Positions 62,820 through 64,000 of a stretch of 64,000 nucleotides of DNA are shown one piece after another (position 1 is the first letter of the stretch; each line of letters begins with the position of its first letter). Origin of the DNA: Actinokineospora auranticolor (GTDB taxonomy: Bacteria > Actinomycetota > Actinomycetes > Mycobacteriales > Pseudonocardiaceae); contig NZ_PTIX01000019.1 of the NCBI RefSeq assembly GCF_002934265.1, positions 84,084 to 148,083 on the forward strand, read 5' to 3'. Made by a program: the position numbers and the translations under genes. The notes under the pieces are model-generated. The model was not told where the DNA came from. It ran no database searches and saw only the letters and a program-made list of their open reading frames with translations.

Positions 62820-63902
62820 CTTGACCTCAACTGGTCGATGCGCCGGCATGGGATGGTCTTCGTGGGTGGGTGATCGGAGATCATGTCGTGGTGTGTCGGG
62901 TGAGTTTGAGTGCCGAGGAGCGGGAGACGATTTCGCGGGAGTTGCGGGCGAGGCGGTCGTTTCGGTTTATCGGCAGGGTGTTGGGTCGGCATCATTTGGT
63001 GGTCGCTCGTGAGGTCGCCCGTGATGGCGGGAGATTGGCCTATCGAGCGTTGAAGTCGGGCAAGCGTGCCGCGGTCATGCGGAAACGACCGAAACCGCGA
63101 AAGTTGGAACAATCGGGCCGACTACGCGATTATGTGATGGCGGGCTTGGATCGCCGGTGGTCGCCGCAGCAGATCGCGACCAGAATACGCCTGGAGTTTC
63201 CGACCGAGCCGGAGATGCGCGGGTCCCACGAGACGATCTGCCAGACCCTGTTCGTCCAGGGGAAAGGCGAGTTGCGGGCCATGATGTACAAGGCCCTGCG
63301 CTCTGGCCGGGCGAAACGGGTGTCCCCCTCGGCGAAGCGGCCCAGACACGACCTGATCGTGGGCATGGTCAACATCAGCGAACGCCCGAAGGAAGCCGAC
63401 GACCGTGCTGTTCCGGGCTTCTGGGAAGGCGACCTCATCCTTGGGTCCGCGTGCAAGTCGCAGATCCTGACCCTGGTGGAGCGGCAGACGCGGTTCGTGA
63501 TGCTGATCCGGGTCCCGCACGACCGGTCCGCCGACCGGGTCGCGATGCTGTTGGCGAACAAGATGAAGACCTTGCCCGAGTTCCTCCGGGAATCGGTCAC
63601 GTGGGACCAGGGCAGTGAGATGGCCGACCACGCCACGTTCACCACGGCCACCGGGATGCCGGTCTATTTCTGCGACCCGCACTCACCGTGGCAACGCGGG
63701 ACGAACGAGAACACCAACCGGCTTCTCCGACAGTATTTCCCCAAGGGAACCGACCTCTCGGTCCACTCCCAAGTCCACCTCGACGACGTGGCCCGCGAAC
63801 TCAACGACCGCCCCCGACAGACCCTCGACTGGTACAAGCCCGTCGAGAAGCTCAACGAACTGCTGATCGAACACGGTGGCGCGATGACCCCTTGAGGTCA
63901 AG
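62820..63902 (+). mobile_element. IS30-family insertion sequence, complete
   Basis: A 1083-bp element with 25-bp imperfect inverted repeats (20 of 25 matching; CTTGACCTCAA, then GGTC, then GCGCC) at 62820-62844 and 63878-63902. AAC is present outside both ends (62817-62819 and 63903-63905), a 3-bp target duplication. The transposase gene is intact. Confidence 0.9.
62870..63895 (+). CDS. IS30-family transposase
   Basis: A 341-residue transposase. The N-terminal region has the IS30 helix-turn-helix (SLSAEERETISRELRARRS; VVAREVARDGG), and the catalytic core has Asp in PGFWEGDLILG, Asp in VTWDQGSEMADH and Glu in GTNENTNRLLRQYFPKG (read in parts), the DD(33)E arrangement of IS30. The frame opens with a GTG at 62870; its stop is inside the right inverted repeat. 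No frameshift is seen. Confidence 0.93.
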   Translation: MIGDHVVVCRVSLSAEERETISRELRARRSFRFIGRVLGRHHLVVAREVARDGGRLAYRALKSGKRAAVMRKRPKPRKLEQSGRLRDYVMAGLDRRWSPQQIATRIRLEFPTEPEMRGSHETICQTLFVQGKGELRAMMYKALRSGRAKRVSPSAKRPRHDLIVGMVNISERPKEADDRAVPGFWEGDLILGSACKSQILTLVERQTRFVMLIRVPHDRSADRVAMLLANKMKTLPEFLRESVTWDQGSEMADHATFTTATGMPVYFCDPHSPWQRGTNENTNRLLRQYFPKGTDLSVHSQVHLDDVARELNDRPRQTLDWYKPVEKLNELLIEHGGAMTP

Positions 63903-63942
63903 AACGGGTCTATCCCATGATCGGTGTGTCCGGCGTTGTTGA

Positions 63943-64000
63943 TCAGTAGGTCTCGGCTCCTGGCCAGCGGTCACCGAATGTGATGGCGAACGCGTTGAGC
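63943..64000 (-). CDS. C-terminal end of an IS256-type transposase (cut by window edge)
   Basis: The last 18 codons before a TGA at 63943-63945 read LNAFAITFGDRWPGAETY on the minus strand, which resembles the C-terminus of IS256-family transposases (LNxFAIxFxDR). The rest lies outside the window. The sequence between it and the IS30 end (GGGTCTATCCCATGATC) could be the IS256 terminal repeat. Confidence 0.6.
   Translation of the reverse strand, partial: LNAFAITFGDRWPGAETY

Overview
The window is about 64 kb of very GC-rich actinobacterial chromosome. Protein families and gene order suggest a mycothiol-producing actinomycete, most likely of the family Pseudonocardiaceae; the genus cannot be fixed from the sequence alone. 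The right half (about 38.4-62.7 kb) follows the gene order of the Mycobacterium tuberculosis Rv0474-Rv0498 block: XRE regulator, hbhA, DUF2516 membrane protein, DUF2505, murB, SDR, L,D-transpeptidase lipoprotein, mshA, YbjN, gpmA, senX3-regX3, ppx, a Pro-rich membrane protein and a TIM-barrel protein. Unrelated genes are interspersed.

Layout. 1-10.9 kb: surface polysaccharide and envelope genes (partial polymerase-like membrane protein, Wzz-like chain-length protein, GT-C-like membrane glycosyltransferase, beta-helix lipoprotein, alpha/beta hydrolase, MFS/beta-propeller pair, GT4 glycosyltransferase, UDP-glucose 6-dehydrogenase). 10.9-12.8 kb: non-coding, with a long imperfect palindrome and a complete IS5-type element with a 3-bp target duplication. 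12.8-18.4 kb: PP2C-like phosphatase, a small HTH gene with a Clp N-domain gene behind a twin-operator leaderless promoter, glyoxalase-fold protein, Ca2+/H+ antiporter, and a divergent YczE/MocR pair. 18.7-24.4 kb: a secreted protein, then the most unusual locus: a cytoplasmic-type subtilase facing a three-gene operon of sigma factor, small protein and TPR-CHAT caspase-like protease, with non-coding tandem repeats upstream of the sigma gene. 24.5-31.8 kb: DapC-like aminotransferase, DUF445, CGNR regulator, glyoxalase-fold protein, and a PadR-regulated ABC exporter. 32-36.7 kb: a PhyH-like protein and a 3-hydroxybutyrate-type cluster (PucR regulator, MHS symporter, dehydrogenase). 36.8-47 kb: zinc-ribbon proteins, DinB, the hbhA block, a lone response regulator, LOG-family protein, GNAT, purU and a TipA-type MerR gene. 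47.3-62.7 kb: cell-wall, mycothiol, phosphate-sensing and polyphosphate genes. 62.8 kb to the end: a complete IS30-type element (target duplication AAC) beside the tail of an IS256-type transposase.

Several genes with no Shine-Dalgarno have a -10-like hexamer exactly 6 nt before the start codon, which suggests frequent leaderless transcription. Many gene ends carry perfect GC-rich hairpins, mostly without a T-tract. No rRNA, tRNA or CRISPR array was recognised. Functions come from motif reading; no database search was run.
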